Shown: positions 9,317-18,768, counted from the first letter of the stretch. The stretch is DNA of 61,324 nucleotides from Candidatus Binatia bacterium (GCA_035631035.1 DASQJL010000032.1:1-61324); one strand, 5' to 3'. The notes: generated by a model from the sequence alone, not told the origin. Program-made: numbers and translations.

Positions 9317-10704
9317 GGCTTCACCCGCGCGGGGTCCCGCTGCAGCGCGTGCACCGCCGCTTCGAAGCGGGCGCCGCGCTCCTCGAAATTCCGGAACATG
9401 TCGTACGACGCGCAGCCCGGCGACAGCAGCACGACCCCGCCGGCCGGCGTCTCGTTGCGCGCCATGCGGACCGCGTCCTCGAGCGTCGCCGCGCGCTGGG
9501 CGGAAACGTGCGGCCACGCCCGCTCGAGGATCGGCGCCGCCTCCCCTACGTAAAGGGCGCGGCGCACCTTCTCGGCCACGAGCGAGGCGATCGCGGCGAA
9601 GTCGCCGTTCTTGTCGCGTCCGCCGGCGATCAGGGTGATCGGGGCGTCGCCGAACGACTCCAGCGCGCGCTTCATGGAATCCACGTTCGTCGCCTTGGAG
9701 TCGTTCACGTAGCGCACGCCCTCGATCTCCGCGACCAGCGCCAGCCGGTGCGGGAGCCCGCGGAACTGGCGGAGCGCCGACGCGATCGCGCGCTCCGAGA
9801 TCCCGACGGCGAGCGCCGCCGCTGCGGCGGCCGCCATGTTCTCGGTGTTGTGCGGTCCCTCGAGCTTCGCCTCGCTCCGCTTCACGATCGTCCCCTCGCG
9901 CCCCTCGAACCGGAAGCGGAGCGCGCCGCCCTCTTCCCACACGCCGTCGGCGGTGGGATCGGTGAAGCCGAACCAGAGCGGCCGCGAGCGCATCGGGGCG
10001 AGCAGCGAGACGAGGAGCGGGTCGCCGAGCGGCTGGACCCGGTAGTCCCGCTCGGTCTGGTGCGCGAAGAGCCGCGCCTTGACCGCGGCGTAGCGCTCCA
10101 GCGTGCCGTGGCGGTCCAGGTGGTCGGGCGTCACGTTCAGGATCACCCCCACGTCGGGACGGAAGCGCGTGCAGGTCTCGAGCTGGAAGCTGGAGACCTC
10201 GACGACCAAAAGCCCCTCTTCCGGCACCGACTCGGCGCGCTCGGAGAGGGCCGTGCCGATGTTGCCGAGCACCTCGGTCGGCTTGCCCGCGGCGCGGCCG
10301 AACGCGCCGAGCAGCTCCACCGTCGTGCTCTTGCCGTTCGTGCCGGTCACCGCCACGATCGGCGCCTTCGCCACTGCGAATCCCAGCTCGATCTCGGCCG
10401 CGATCGGGATGCCGCGCCGCTCCGCCTCGCGGAAGAGCGGCAGGTCGAGCGGGACGCCCGGGCTCACGACGACGAGGTCGCGCCCCTCGAGGGCCGCGGG
10501 GTCGGTGCCCCCGGCGCGCAGCTCCACGCCCAGCGACTCGAGATCGGCCGCGTCGGGCGAGAGCTCCTCGGCGCGCCGGCGGTCCACCGCGCGCACGGAG
10601 GCGCCGTGGCGCCGGAGCAGCCGCGCCGCGGCGATGCCGCTCCGCGCCAGTCCCACGACCAGCGCCTTCGATCCGGCGAACCAGGGTTCCGTCGTCGCGC
10701 TCAT
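9313..10704 (-). CDS. murD: UDP-N-acetylmuramoyl-L-alanine--D-glutamate ligase MurD
   Basis: 463 residues. MurD adds D-Glu to UDP-MurNAc-L-Ala. The N-terminal domain has ALVVGLARSGIAAARLL, the ATP loop is VTGTNGKSTTVELLG, then NVTPDHLDRHG and, in the C-terminal domain, VNDSKATNVDSM and LLSPGCASYDMFRNFEERG, all typical of MurD. The ATG at 10704 overlaps the mraY stop as ATGA, and the stop overlaps the ftsW start as GTGA. Length and motifs fit an active enzyme. Confidence 0.97.
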   Translation of the reverse strand: MSATTEPWFAGSKALVVGLARSGIAAARLLRRHGASVRAVDRRRAEELSPDAADLESLGVELRAGGTDPAALEGRDLVVVSPGVPLDLPLFREAERRGIPIAAEIELGFAVAKAPIVAVTGTNGKSTTVELLGAFGRAAGKPTEVLGNIGTALSERAESVPEEGLLVVEVSSFQLETCTRFRPDVGVILNVTPDHLDRHGTLERYAAVKARLFAHQTERDYRVQPLGDPLLVSLLAPMRSRPLWFGFTDPTADGVWEEGGALRFRFEGREGTIVKRSEAKLEGPHNTENMAAAAAAALAVGISERAIASALRQFRGLPHRLALVAEIEGVRYVNDSKATNVDSMKRALESFGDAPITLIAGGRDKNGDFAAIASLVAEKVRRALYVGEAAPILERAWPHVSAQRAATLEDAVRMARNETPAGGVVLLSPGCASYDMFRNFEERGARFEAAVHALQRDPARVKP

Positions 10705-11789
10705 TGCAGCTTCAGGGTGCTCAGGGCCAACAGCGCGCAGAGGGCGGCCGCGATCCAGAAACGGACCACGACCCGCGTCTCCTTCCAACCGCTCAGCTCG
10801 AAATGATGATGCAACGGAGCCATCTTGAGAACCCGTATCCCCCACAGCTTGAAGGAGACCACCTGGGCCATGACCGAGAGCGCCTCGATCACGAACACGC
10901 CGCAGACGATGGCCAGCAGGAATTCCCGCTTGATGAGCACCGCCACCGTTCCCAGGGCCGCCCCCAGGGAGAGCGAGCCCGTGTCCCCCATGAAGACGTC
11001 GGCGGGGTGGCAGTTCCACCACAGAAACCCGAGCGTGGCCCCGATGATCGCCGCGCAGAAGACCGCGAGCTCCCCGGTGCCGGCGATGTAGGGCACCTGG
11101 AGGTACTGCGAGAACTTGACGTGCCCCGTGATGTAGCACATCCCCCCGAGCGCGACCGCTCCGAAGGCGGCGAGCCCCGCCGCGAGGCCGTCCAGCCCGT
11201 CGGCCAGGTTCACCGCGTTCGACGCGCCGGTGATGACCAGGATGACGAAGGGGAGATAGAGCCATCCGAAATCCACCACCGTGCGCTTCAGGAAGGGGAT
11301 GTTGGTCTCGGCCGGGTCGAGGAGCCCGTGCGCGGGATAGAAGAAGACCGCCGCGAAGACCCCGATCCCCAGCGTGATCTGGCCGGCCAGCTTGTAGCGC
11401 CCGAGGAGCCCCTTCCGGAAATTCTTCACGACGCGCAGGTAGTCGTCGATGAAGCCGACCGTCCCCATCCAGATCGTGGCGATGAGCGCGATCCAGACGT
11501 TCCGGTTCGAGAGATTGCCCCAGAGCAGCGTCGTCACCGCGATCGAGATGACCATGAGCACGCCGCCCATCGTGGGCGTCCCCGCCTTCGGCAGATGGCT
11601 CTGCGGCCCGTCGTCGCGCACCTTCTGGCCGATCTTCATCGCGCGCAGCCTCCGGATCACCGGCGGACCCAGGAAGAGCGCGATGAAGAGCGCCGTCGCG
11701 AGCGCGTAGGCCGCGCGAAACGTGATGTAGCGGAACACGTTGAACGGCGCGAAGTGCTCGTGCAGGGGATAGAGGAGGTGGTAGAACAC
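10701..11789 (-). CDS. mraY: Phospho-N-acetylmuramoyl-pentapeptide transferase MraY
   Basis: 362 residues with about ten membrane helices. MraY transfers phospho-MurNAc-pentapeptide to undecaprenyl phosphate, making lipid I. Conserved patches are the nucleotide-side loop around GTPTMGGVL, GFIDDYLRV with the Asp pair, SNAVNLADGLDGLAAG, FLWWNCHPADVFMGDTGSL and the His cluster MAPLHHHFELSGW. The GTG start lies 3 bp after the murF stop. Its stop overlaps murD. Confidence 0.98.
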   Translation of the reverse strand: MFYHLLYPLHEHFAPFNVFRYITFRAAYALATALFIALFLGPPVIRRLRAMKIGQKVRDDGPQSHLPKAGTPTMGGVLMVISIAVTTLLWGNLSNRNVWIALIATIWMGTVGFIDDYLRVVKNFRKGLLGRYKLAGQITLGIGVFAAVFFYPAHGLLDPAETNIPFLKRTVVDFGWLYLPFVILVITGASNAVNLADGLDGLAAGLAAFGAVALGGMCYITGHVKFSQYLQVPYIAGTGELAVFCAAIIGATLGFLWWNCHPADVFMGDTGSLSLGAALGTVAVLIKREFLLAIVCGVFVIEALSVMAQVVSFKLWGIRVLKMAPLHHHFELSGWKETRVVVRFWIAAALCALLALSTLKLQ

Positions 11790-11792
11790 CCG

Positions 11793-13235
11793 TCAGTCCC
11801 TCCCCGCCCCGGCCTGGGCGCCCGCGGCCTGAAGCGCCTGCACCACGCGCTCGAGGCGCATCCCGCGCGATCCCTTCACGAGGACGAGATCGCCCGCCCG
11901 GGCGTCCGCCGCCACCGCGGCGGCCATCGCGTCCACGTCCTCGAAGCGGCGGATCCGCGCCGCCGCCACGCCCGCGGCCTTCGCCCCCCGCTCGATCGCC
12001 GCGGCGAAGGAGCCCGCGACGTAGAGCCAGGCGTCCGCGGGCACCGCGCGGCCGACCGCCTCGTGGAGCGCCTCGCTCCCGGGACCCAGCTCGAGCATGT
12101 CGCCCAGCACCGCCCGACGCGCCCCGGGGACGGTCACGCCGCCCAGGATCCCCAGCGCCTCGCGCATCGAGGCGGGGTTTGCGTTGTAGGCGTCGTCCAG
12201 CACGGAGATGCCGCCGGCGCGCAGGATCTCGAGGCGGTGCTTCGCCGGTCGTAGCGCCGCCAGGGCGGCGAGCGCCGCGTCGCGCGGCACCATCAGCTCG
12301 TCCCCCACCGCGATCGCCGCGAGCGCGTTCCGCACGTTGTGCCGCCCGAGGAGCGAGAGCCTTCCCTCGCTGCCGTCCTCGAGGGTGAAGCGCGTGGTGC
12401 CGTCCTCGCCCACGGTGACGCGCGTGGGGCGGAGGCCCGCATCGGGATTGTCGAGCCCGTAGGTGGTCTTCCGCACGATCCGCTCGCGATTCATCGGGTA
12501 GAGGAGCGGGTCGTCGGCGTTCAGGACGAGGAGCCCCTGCGTCGGCAGCGCCTCGGCCAGCTCGCTCTTCGCGCGCGCCACTTCCTCCACCGAGCCGAGC
12601 TGCTGCAGGTGCGCGGCCGAGGCGTTCGTGAGCACGCCGATCGTCGGCTGCGCCATCGCCGCGAGATCGCGGATCTCGCCGCGCGCGCTCATGCCCATCT
12701 CGACGACCAGCGCCTCGTGCTCGGGGCGGAGCCGGGTGAGCGTGAGCGGCACGCCGATGTGATTGTTCAGGTTCCCCACGTTCTTGTGCACCCGGCGCGA
12801 CGTGCCGAGCACGGCCGCGGTCATCTCCTTGGTGGTGGTCTTCCCGTTGCTGCCCGTGATGGCGACCACCGGGATCCCGGCCCGGTCGCGGCACCACCGG
12901 CCCAGCGCCTGCATGGCGCCGAGCGGGTCCGCGACACGGATCACCGGCTTCCGGGTGGCGGCCGCTTCGGGAGGAACCGCGCGGTCGCGGCCGATCAGGC
13001 TTCCCGCCGCGGCGCCCTGAAGCGCCGCCGCGATGAACTCGTGGCCGTCGGCGCGCGTGCCGGGGAGCGGGACGAAGAGATCTCCGGCCTGGAGGGCGCG
13101 GCTGTCGATGGCGCAGCCCGCGAACTCGACGTCGCGCGGCGCAACGGATGTCGTTCCGGCAGGCGAGGCCAAGGTGCCGTCCACGGCGCGGAGGACCCCC
13201 TCCAGCGTGAGCCAGCCGCGGGCGGCGGCGGTCAC
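11793..13235 (-). CDS. murF: UDP-MurNAc-tripeptide--D-Ala-D-Ala ligase MurF
   Basis: 480 residues. MurF adds the D-Ala-D-Ala dipeptide and completes the cytoplasmic pentapeptide precursor. The N-terminal domain carries CAIDSRALQAGDLFVPLPG, the ATP loop is ITGSNGKTTTKEMTA, followed by KNVGNLNNHIGVPLTL and VVEMGMSARGEI, and the C-terminal domain has VLDDAYNANPASM and VKGSRGMRLERV. The GTG at 13235 overlaps the murE stop as GTGA. No ddl gene for its D-Ala-D-Ala substrate is in the window. Confidence 0.97.
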   Translation of the reverse strand: MTAAARGWLTLEGVLRAVDGTLASPAGTTSVAPRDVEFAGCAIDSRALQAGDLFVPLPGTRADGHEFIAAALQGAAAGSLIGRDRAVPPEAAATRKPVIRVADPLGAMQALGRWCRDRAGIPVVAITGSNGKTTTKEMTAAVLGTSRRVHKNVGNLNNHIGVPLTLTRLRPEHEALVVEMGMSARGEIRDLAAMAQPTIGVLTNASAAHLQQLGSVEEVARAKSELAEALPTQGLLVLNADDPLLYPMNRERIVRKTTYGLDNPDAGLRPTRVTVGEDGTTRFTLEDGSEGRLSLLGRHNVRNALAAIAVGDELMVPRDAALAALAALRPAKHRLEILRAGGISVLDDAYNANPASMREALGILGGVTVPGARRAVLGDMLELGPGSEALHEAVGRAVPADAWLYVAGSFAAAIERGAKAAGVAAARIRRFEDVDAMAAAVAADARAGDLVLVKGSRGMRLERVVQALQAAGAQAGAGRD

Positions 13236-14749
13236 CCCGAAAACCCCCGCGCCCGGAGCGCCTCGCGCGCCGCCGTTCGGTCGTCGAAGGGGATCGTTCC
13301 CGTGGAGAGGATCTGGTAGGTCTCGTGCCCCTTGCCCGCGATGAGCAGGGCGTCCCCCGCCTGCGCCTCGTCGACGGCGGCGCGGATCGCTTCGGCTCGG
13401 TCCACGATCGTCGAGACCGACGCGGTGCCGCGGGCGCCCGCTTCGATCTCGCGAACGATCGCCTCGGGGTCTTCGCTGCGGGGATTGTCCGACGTGATGA
13501 TGACCCGGTCGGCGAGCCGCGCGGCCGCGGCGCCCATGAGGGGGCGCTTCCCGCGGTCGCGGTCGCCGCCGCAGCCGAAGACGCAGAGGATCCGGTGCGG
13601 GCCGAACGCGCGCACCGCCTCCAGCGCGCGCTCCAGCGCGTCGGGGGTGTGGGCGTAGTCCACCAGCACCTGGAACGGCTGCCCGGCGTCCACGGGCTCG
13701 AGGCGCCCCGGCACCGCGGCGACCGACTCCAGGCCGCGCGCGATCGCCTCGGGGGGCGTCCCGGCGGCGTAGGCCGCGGCGAACGCGGCGAGGGCGTTCG
13801 CGACGTTGAACCGCCCCCGGAGTTTCAGGGCGACGGAGACGGAGCCGCGCGGATATCGGATCCGAAGTCTCGTGCCTGCCGGACCGAGCCGCGCTTCTTC
13901 CGCGACGACCTCCGCCGCCCCCACGTCCCCGGGGCCGGTTGGGCCCCCTCCCCCGTAGCCGATCGTCGGGCTCTCGGCGCGCTCGCGAATCCAGCGTCCC
14001 GCCTCGTCCTCCATGTTGAGGACGCCGGTCATGGTCTTCGTGCGGTCGCCCCGCGTCTCGGCGCGGAAGAGCCGCGCCTTGGCGTCGCGATACGCCTCCA
14101 TCGTCCCGTGGAAATCGAGATGGTCCTGCGTCAGGTTCGTGAACACGCCCACGTCGAACGCGATCCCGTAGGTGCGGTCCTGCGCGAGCGCGTGGGAGGA
14201 GACCTCCATCACCACGCCCGAAGCGCCGCGGTCGCTCCAGCGGCGGAAGAGCCGCGCCAGCTCGGGGGCTTCGGGGGTGGTGTGCGCCGCGGCCTCGTGC
14301 TCCCCTTCCAGCTCGTAGCCGACCGTGCCGATCAGCCCGACGCGCTCGCCGCGCTCCTGCAGCGCCGCGCGGATCAGGTGCGTCGTGGTGGTCTTGCCGT
14401 TGGTGCCGGTCACGCCGACGACGAGAAGGTCGTGCGAGGGGTGGTCGGTCTCTTCGCCCGCGAGGATCGCGAGCGCGCGGCGGGCGCTCTTCACGCGCAC
14501 TTCGGGCCAGGCGGCCTCGGGCGTGAAGCGCTCCACGATCGCGGCCAGCGCCCCCTTCTTCACGGCCTCCGGCACGAACGCGTGTCCGTCGGACTTCTCG
14601 CCGGAGATCGCCACGAACACGTCGCCGGGCTGAACGGCCCGGGAGTCGTACTGCACGCGCGTCCACTCTCCGGCCGGCGCCCCCCGCATCTCCAGGGCGC
14701 CGACGATTCGCGGCAGGGCCGCGGCTTCGCGGAGACCGGAGGCGATCAC
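13232..14749 (-). CDS. murE: UDP-MurNAc-L-Ala-D-Glu--meso-DAP ligase MurE
   Basis: 505 residues. MurE adds the third amino acid of the peptidoglycan stem. Visible are YDSRAVQPGDVFVAISG, the ATP loop VTGTNGKTTTTHLI, TTPEAPELARLF, EVSSHALAQDR, NLTQDHLDFHG and, near the C-terminus, the substrate motif DNPRSEDP. DNPR is the form seen in enzymes that use meso-diaminopimelate rather than lysine, which fits a Gram-negative-type wall. The GTG at 14749 overlaps the ftsI stop as GTGA; no better start exists downstream. Confidence 0.96.
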   Translation of the reverse strand: MIASGLREAAALPRIVGALEMRGAPAGEWTRVQYDSRAVQPGDVFVAISGEKSDGHAFVPEAVKKGALAAIVERFTPEAAWPEVRVKSARRALAILAGEETDHPSHDLLVVGVTGTNGKTTTTHLIRAALQERGERVGLIGTVGYELEGEHEAAAHTTPEAPELARLFRRWSDRGASGVVMEVSSHALAQDRTYGIAFDVGVFTNLTQDHLDFHGTMEAYRDAKARLFRAETRGDRTKTMTGVLNMEDEAGRWIRERAESPTIGYGGGGPTGPGDVGAAEVVAEEARLGPAGTRLRIRYPRGSVSVALKLRGRFNVANALAAFAAAYAAGTPPEAIARGLESVAAVPGRLEPVDAGQPFQVLVDYAHTPDALERALEAVRAFGPHRILCVFGCGGDRDRGKRPLMGAAAARLADRVIITSDNPRSEDPEAIVREIEAGARGTASVSTIVDRAEAIRAAVDEAQAGDALLIAGKGHETYQILSTGTIPFDDRTAAREALRARGFSG

Positions 14750-16836
14750 GTCCCCCGGGGGGACAGCGTGAGGGAGCACCGCGTATCGGGTCGCACGGGG
14801 CGCCCGGGCTCGGGATTCTGGTTCACGACGCTGCCCGTCCCGACGACCCGCCCCACCGGAATCGAGAGCGCGGAGAGGCGCGCGACGGCGTCCCGGATCG
14901 GGAGGCCGCGCAGGTCGGGCACGACGGCCTCGGCGGGCGACTCGGAGGCCAGCGTGAGCTCGACGACCGCGCCCGCGGGGACCACGGCGCCCGGCGCCGG
15001 CGATTGCGCCGCCACCCGTCCCGCGTCGCCCAGGATCTTCGGCGCATAGCCGGCGCGCTCCAGGATCTCCGCCGCGCGATCGGCGGCGAGGAGCCGCACG
15101 TCCGGGATGGGATCGGCGACCGGCGCGGGGGCGGAGGCCATGGGAGGCAGCACCGCGGCGGGAAGCGCGATCGGGCCGTGCCCCTGCGCCGCCCACGCGG
15201 CCACGATCTCGCGCCAGACCGGCGCGGCGACCGACCCGCCGTAGTAGGCGCCGCGGGGCTCGTCCAGGATCACGAGGCCCACCACGCGCGGATGCTCCGC
15301 GGGCGCCATGCCGAGGAAGGACGAGGTGTAGCGTCCTCCGCGATAGCCGCCGGCGGCGGCGTCGAATTTCTGCGCCGTTCCGGTCTTCCCGGCCACGTCG
15401 CACCAGGGGAGCGCCGCCTCGGTGCCCGTCCCCGAGACGACGGTCTCGCGGAGGAAGGACCGGAAGGTGCGCGCGGTCTCCTCGGAGATGACGCGGCGCA
15501 CCTGCTCGACGGGAAACTGGCGCACGACCCTGCCGTTTTCGTCCACGAGCGCGCTCGCCAGCCGCGGCCGGAGCAGCGTCCCTCCGTTCGCCACGGCGGC
15601 GTAGGCCATGACCAGCTGAAGCGGCGTGACGAGGACCTCCTGCCCGATCGAGATGGTGGCCAGCGACCGGGCGGACCAGCGCGACGGAGGACGGATCTGG
15701 CCCGGCGCCTCGCCCGGCAGGGTCACCCGCGTGGGCTGTCCGAAGCCGAAGAGGCGCGCGTAGCGATAGAGCCGCTCGGCGCCCACCCGGGTCCCGATCT
15801 GCGCGTAGCAGACGTTGCTCGAGTGCGCGGTCGCGCGGTGGAACGTGAACCATCCCGTCTCGGGATGGCTGTCGTGAATCGTGAAGCCCCCGAGATTCAC
15901 CTGCCCATGGTCGACGAAGATCGAGTCCTCGGGATCGAAGACCTTCTCTTCCAGGGCGGCGCATCCCGCGAGCACCTTGAACGTCGATCCGGGCTCGTAC
16001 TGATCGGCGACGATGCGATTGCGGTGGCCCGTCTCCTTGTCGACCCCCGGGCCGTCCACGGTGGCCATGGCCAGGATGTCGCCGGTATTCGGGTCGACGA
16101 ACACCGCCATCGCGCTCTTCGCGCCGGAGGTGGCCATCGCCTCGCGCAGCTTCATCACCGTCAGGGTCTGCGCGTCGAGGTCGATGGTGCTCACCAGGCT
16201 GGCCCCCGCCTCCGGGAGCTTCACCATGCTCCCCGGCAGCTCGTAGGCCAGCCCGCGCCCGTTCTGGAAAAGGGTCGCCCATCCGGCCGTTCCCTTCAAG
16301 TCGCGGTCGTAGACCGCCTCGAGCCCCTCGAGCCCGCTCCCCTCGTGGCCCACGACGCCGACGACCGAGCGCGCCACGTCGTCGAGGGGATAGACCCGTC
16401 CCGGCACCGGATCGACGTGCACGCCGCGCGGGAGCGCGCTGGTCGTGAGGGCGAGCTCCTGCTCCGGGCGCAGCTGCTGGCTCACGCGCACGTACATGCG
16501 GTGCCGGACGCGGCCGGCGCGGAAGCGGCTGACCGCCTCCGATCCCGCCGCCTTCTTGAGGAACGCCGCCGCGGCCGCCGCGTTCTCGACCTCGCGGGGG
16601 CGCACCGAGATCTGGCTCAGCTCGACGTTCTCGGCGAGCGGCCGGAGGTGGCGGTCGAAGATCAGACCGCGCTCGGGCTCCAGGATGACGCGCTGCGTCT
16701 GCTGCGCGGTCGCCTCCCGGGCGAGCCGGCCATGGTCCAGCACCTGGATCTGCACCAGGCGGAGGAGCAGCACGGCGAAGGCGAAGATTCCGGCCAGCGC
16801 GAGCGCCCGAAGGCGGCCCGCGTCGCGAGGGGTCAA
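14746..16836 (-). CDS. ftsI: Septal transpeptidase FtsI/PBP3-type with two PASTA domains
   Basis: 696 residues. A class B penicillin-binding protein that cross-links septal peptidoglycan in the periplasm. An N-terminal membrane anchor (about 10-32) and dimerisation domain precede the transpeptidase domain, with the catalytic motifs STFK (Ser284), SSN (339-341) and KTGTAQ (484-489). Two PASTA modules follow (about 575-635 and 637-695; the second starts VVPDLRGLPIRDAV). PASTA tails are typical of SpoVD/PBP2x proteins and less usual in Gram-negative FtsI. ATG at 16836 overlaps the ftsL stop; the stop overlaps murE. Confidence 0.96.
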   Translation of the reverse strand: MTPRDAGRLRALALAGIFAFAVLLLRLVQIQVLDHGRLAREATAQQTQRVILEPERGLIFDRHLRPLAENVELSQISVRPREVENAAAAAAFLKKAAGSEAVSRFRAGRVRHRMYVRVSQQLRPEQELALTTSALPRGVHVDPVPGRVYPLDDVARSVVGVVGHEGSGLEGLEAVYDRDLKGTAGWATLFQNGRGLAYELPGSMVKLPEAGASLVSTIDLDAQTLTVMKLREAMATSGAKSAMAVFVDPNTGDILAMATVDGPGVDKETGHRNRIVADQYEPGSTFKVLAGCAALEEKVFDPEDSIFVDHGQVNLGGFTIHDSHPETGWFTFHRATAHSSNVCYAQIGTRVGAERLYRYARLFGFGQPTRVTLPGEAPGQIRPPSRWSARSLATISIGQEVLVTPLQLVMAYAAVANGGTLLRPRLASALVDENGRVVRQFPVEQVRRVISEETARTFRSFLRETVVSGTGTEAALPWCDVAGKTGTAQKFDAAAGGYRGGRYTSSFLGMAPAEHPRVVGLVILDEPRGAYYGGSVAAPVWREIVAAWAAQGHGPIALPAAVLPPMASAPAPVADPIPDVRLLAADRAAEILERAGYAPKILGDAGRVAAQSPAPGAVVPAGAVVELTLASESPAEAVVPDLRGLPIRDAVARLSALSIPVGRVVGTGSVVNQNPEPGRPVRPDTRCSLTLSPRGT

Positions 16837-17375
16837 GGGGCGACCTCCGCGTTCACGGGCAGGACCCGAAGATCATCGGGAGTGCGGGGCGCTGCGCGGC
16901 GGGCCGGGAGGATGCCTCGAACGAAACGGCCGACGTCTGCCGAAAGGCGCGCCATCGCGCCCTGTCGAGACACCACGCGGGGGAACGGCTGGGCCAGGTC
17001 CACGTCCACGAGGGCGTCGGGACCGGGACTCTGGAAGCCCTGCTTCGCCAGGGCCGCGTAGTCAAGGCCCTGGTGGAGCGCTTCCTGGATCGCGAGATCG
17101 GAGGAGAGGCGGATCCGGTTGTCCAGCGCGGCCACTTCCTTCCGGAGCCGGTCCTTCTCCATGGCCAGCGCATGGGACGAGGTCACCTGCCAGACGCGCA
17201 CGAAGAGGAGCGCCGTCACCACGGTCACGCCGATCACCAGCGGGAGCGGCGGTCTCGCCTGCGCCCTCCGCTCGGCCCCGCGCACCCTGCGGAGATAGGC
17301 GCTCTTCGGAGCGGTGCGTGCGGGCTCCCGGCGTTCGGCGGGCAGGGCTTCGTCGATCACGGCCACGTGCGTCAT
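16833..17375 (-). CDS. ftsL: FtsL-like divisome protein
   Basis: 180 residues, no strong family motif. Position between rsmH and ftsI, one membrane segment (PLPLVIGVTVVTALLFVRVW, about residues 43-62) and a following coiled-coil-like stretch (MEKDRLRKEVAALDNRI) match FtsL, which joins FtsQ and FtsB to activate FtsW-FtsI. The long cytoplasmic N-terminal part and the Pro/Arg-rich tail make it somewhat longer than common FtsL. The ATG at 17375 overlaps the rsmH stop as ATGA, so I rejected the longer frame that would extend into rsmH. Confidence 0.8.
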   Translation of the reverse strand: MTHVAVIDEALPAERREPARTAPKSAYLRRVRGAERRAQARPPLPLVIGVTVVTALLFVRVWQVTSSHALAMEKDRLRKEVAALDNRIRLSSDLAIQEALHQGLDYAALAKQGFQSPGPDALVDVDLAQPFPRVVSRQGAMARLSADVGRFVRGILPARRAAPRTPDDLRVLPVNAEVAP

Positions 17376-18298
17376 TCCATGCCTCCACGGCGTCGCGCGG
17401 CGCGCAGGAGCGCGCTCCTCGCGCGAGGGTTTCGGGCCGACTCCTCCGCCGAGGGGCGGATCGGACGGCGCGTGAGCGGCTCCCACGGCGACGCGGGAGC
17501 TTCGGACGGGGGGAGCCAGGGATCGAAGGAGCGCGGCGGGGAGAACGCGCGCTTCACCATCCGATCCTCGAGCGAGTGATAGGCGATGACCACCAGGGTG
17601 CCGCCCGGGCGGACGATCCGCGCGGCGGCCTCGAGCAGGGCCTGAAGCTCGCCCAGCTCGTCGTTCACCGCGATGCGGAGCGCCTGGAACGCCTGCGCCA
17701 TCCGGCGCGGGCGCGACGGCCCGGGATAGAGCGGCGCCAGCGCGGCGCGGAGGCCGCCTGTCGTGAGCGGCCGCTCCGTCACTGCGGCGCGGCGGATCAC
17801 GCGCGCGGCGGTCTTCGCGCGCGGGAGCTCTCCGTACTCGGAGAGGAGCCGCGCGAGCTCCGGCTCGCCGATGCGGCGGATCAGCCGGTCGGCGGTCTCG
17901 GAGCGGGACGGATCGAGCCGCATGTCGAGCGGGCCCTCCGCTCCGAACGCGAGCCCGCGGGCGGGGTCGTCGAGCTGGTCCGAGGAGAGCCCCAGGTCGG
18001 CCAGGATGCCGTCCACGCGCTCGACGCCGCGCTCCTCGAGCGCCGCCTCGAGCGTGGAGAAGCGCGCCAGGGCCGCGACGAAGCGCGGTGCCATGGCCGG
18101 CGGGTTCGCCTGCGCGCGGGCGATCGCCGCGGGGTCGCAGTCGATTCCGATCACCTTGGACTCCTCCCCTCCCAGCGCCGCCAGGATCCTTGCGGCGTGT
18201 CCACCACCACCCAGGGTCGCATCGACGTACGTGCCCCGCGGCTCCGTCACCAGCAAACGCACGGCCTCATCGGCGAGAACCGGGACGTGCCCCGGCAT
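17372..18298 (-). CDS. rsmH: 16S rRNA (cytosine1402-N4)-methyltransferase RsmH (MraW)
   Basis: 308 residues. RsmH methylates N4 of C1402 in the decoding centre using S-adenosylmethionine. MPGHVPVLADEAVRLL opens the protein, the SAM site is YVDATLGGGGHAARIL, followed by GILADLGLSSDQLDDPARGLAF, RRMAQAFQALRIAVNDEL and the late VIAYHSLEDRMVK block. I chose the ATG at 18298, where the family similarity begins, 17 bp after the STAS gene; the longer frame adds a Gly/Arg-rich leader unlike the family. Confidence 0.97.
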   Translation of the reverse strand: MPGHVPVLADEAVRLLVTEPRGTYVDATLGGGGHAARILAALGGEESKVIGIDCDPAAIARAQANPPAMAPRFVAALARFSTLEAALEERGVERVDGILADLGLSSDQLDDPARGLAFGAEGPLDMRLDPSRSETADRLIRRIGEPELARLLSEYGELPRAKTAARVIRRAAVTERPLTTGGLRAALAPLYPGPSRPRRMAQAFQALRIAVNDELGELQALLEAAARIVRPGGTLVVIAYHSLEDRMVKRAFSPPRSFDPWLPPSEAPASPWEPLTRRPIRPSAEESARNPRARSALLRAARRRGGME

Positions 18299-18315
18299 CG
18301 AATTCGCGGAGGCGC

Positions 18316-18768
18316 CTACCGCGGGAAGCGGTCCGCTCCCGCCGCGCCGTCCACGCCGCTCCTCGCGAAGGGTCGGATCGGCTCGCGCCGTGCCCGCTCC
18401 TCCGGCTGCCACGCCAGCTGGCGCACGACCGATCCCTGGCCCGCGACGTCGAACAGACTGCGCACGTACGGCGACAGGCCGACCAGCCAGAGCGAAGCGC
18501 CCCGGTGCCGGTGCCGCGCGATCTTCTGCGCGAACTCCGGAAGCGCGCGGAAGTCGAGGTGGGCGACGTTCTCGAAATCGATCGAGACGACGTCCCGCGG
18601 CGAGCGCGCGCGCTCCGCGATCGTCTCCACGACGAGCGCGAGCTCACGGCGGCCCAGGGAGCCATAGAGTCGAAGCGTGGCGGAGGCGAGCCCCGAGGCC
18701 GCCTCCCACTGGAGCAACGGCCGCTCGTGCGCGGCCGGGCGTCGTGCGGAATGGAGCGGTGCGATCAC
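18316..18768 (-). CDS. STAS-domain protein inside the division cluster
   Basis: 150 residues. The pattern VSIDFENVAHLDFRALPEF fits a STAS (anti-sigma-antagonist-like) fold: strand, conserved Asp and helix. In canonical antagonists the motif is D-S-S-G-L and a serine is phosphorylated; here it is D-F-R-A-L, so the serines are gone and switch-type regulation by a kinase is unlikely. The start is the GTG at 18768, which overlaps the mraZ stop as GTGA; an upstream ATG would overlap mraZ by 82 bp. Partners and function are unknown. Its place between mraZ and rsmH suggests co-expression with division genes. Confidence 0.78.
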   Translation of the reverse strand: MIAPLHSARRPAAHERPLLQWEAASGLASATLRLYGSLGRRELALVVETIAERARSPRDVVSIDFENVAHLDFRALPEFAQKIARHRHRGASLWLVGLSPYVRSLFDVAGQGSVVRQLAWQPEERARREPIRPFARSGVDGAAGADRFPR

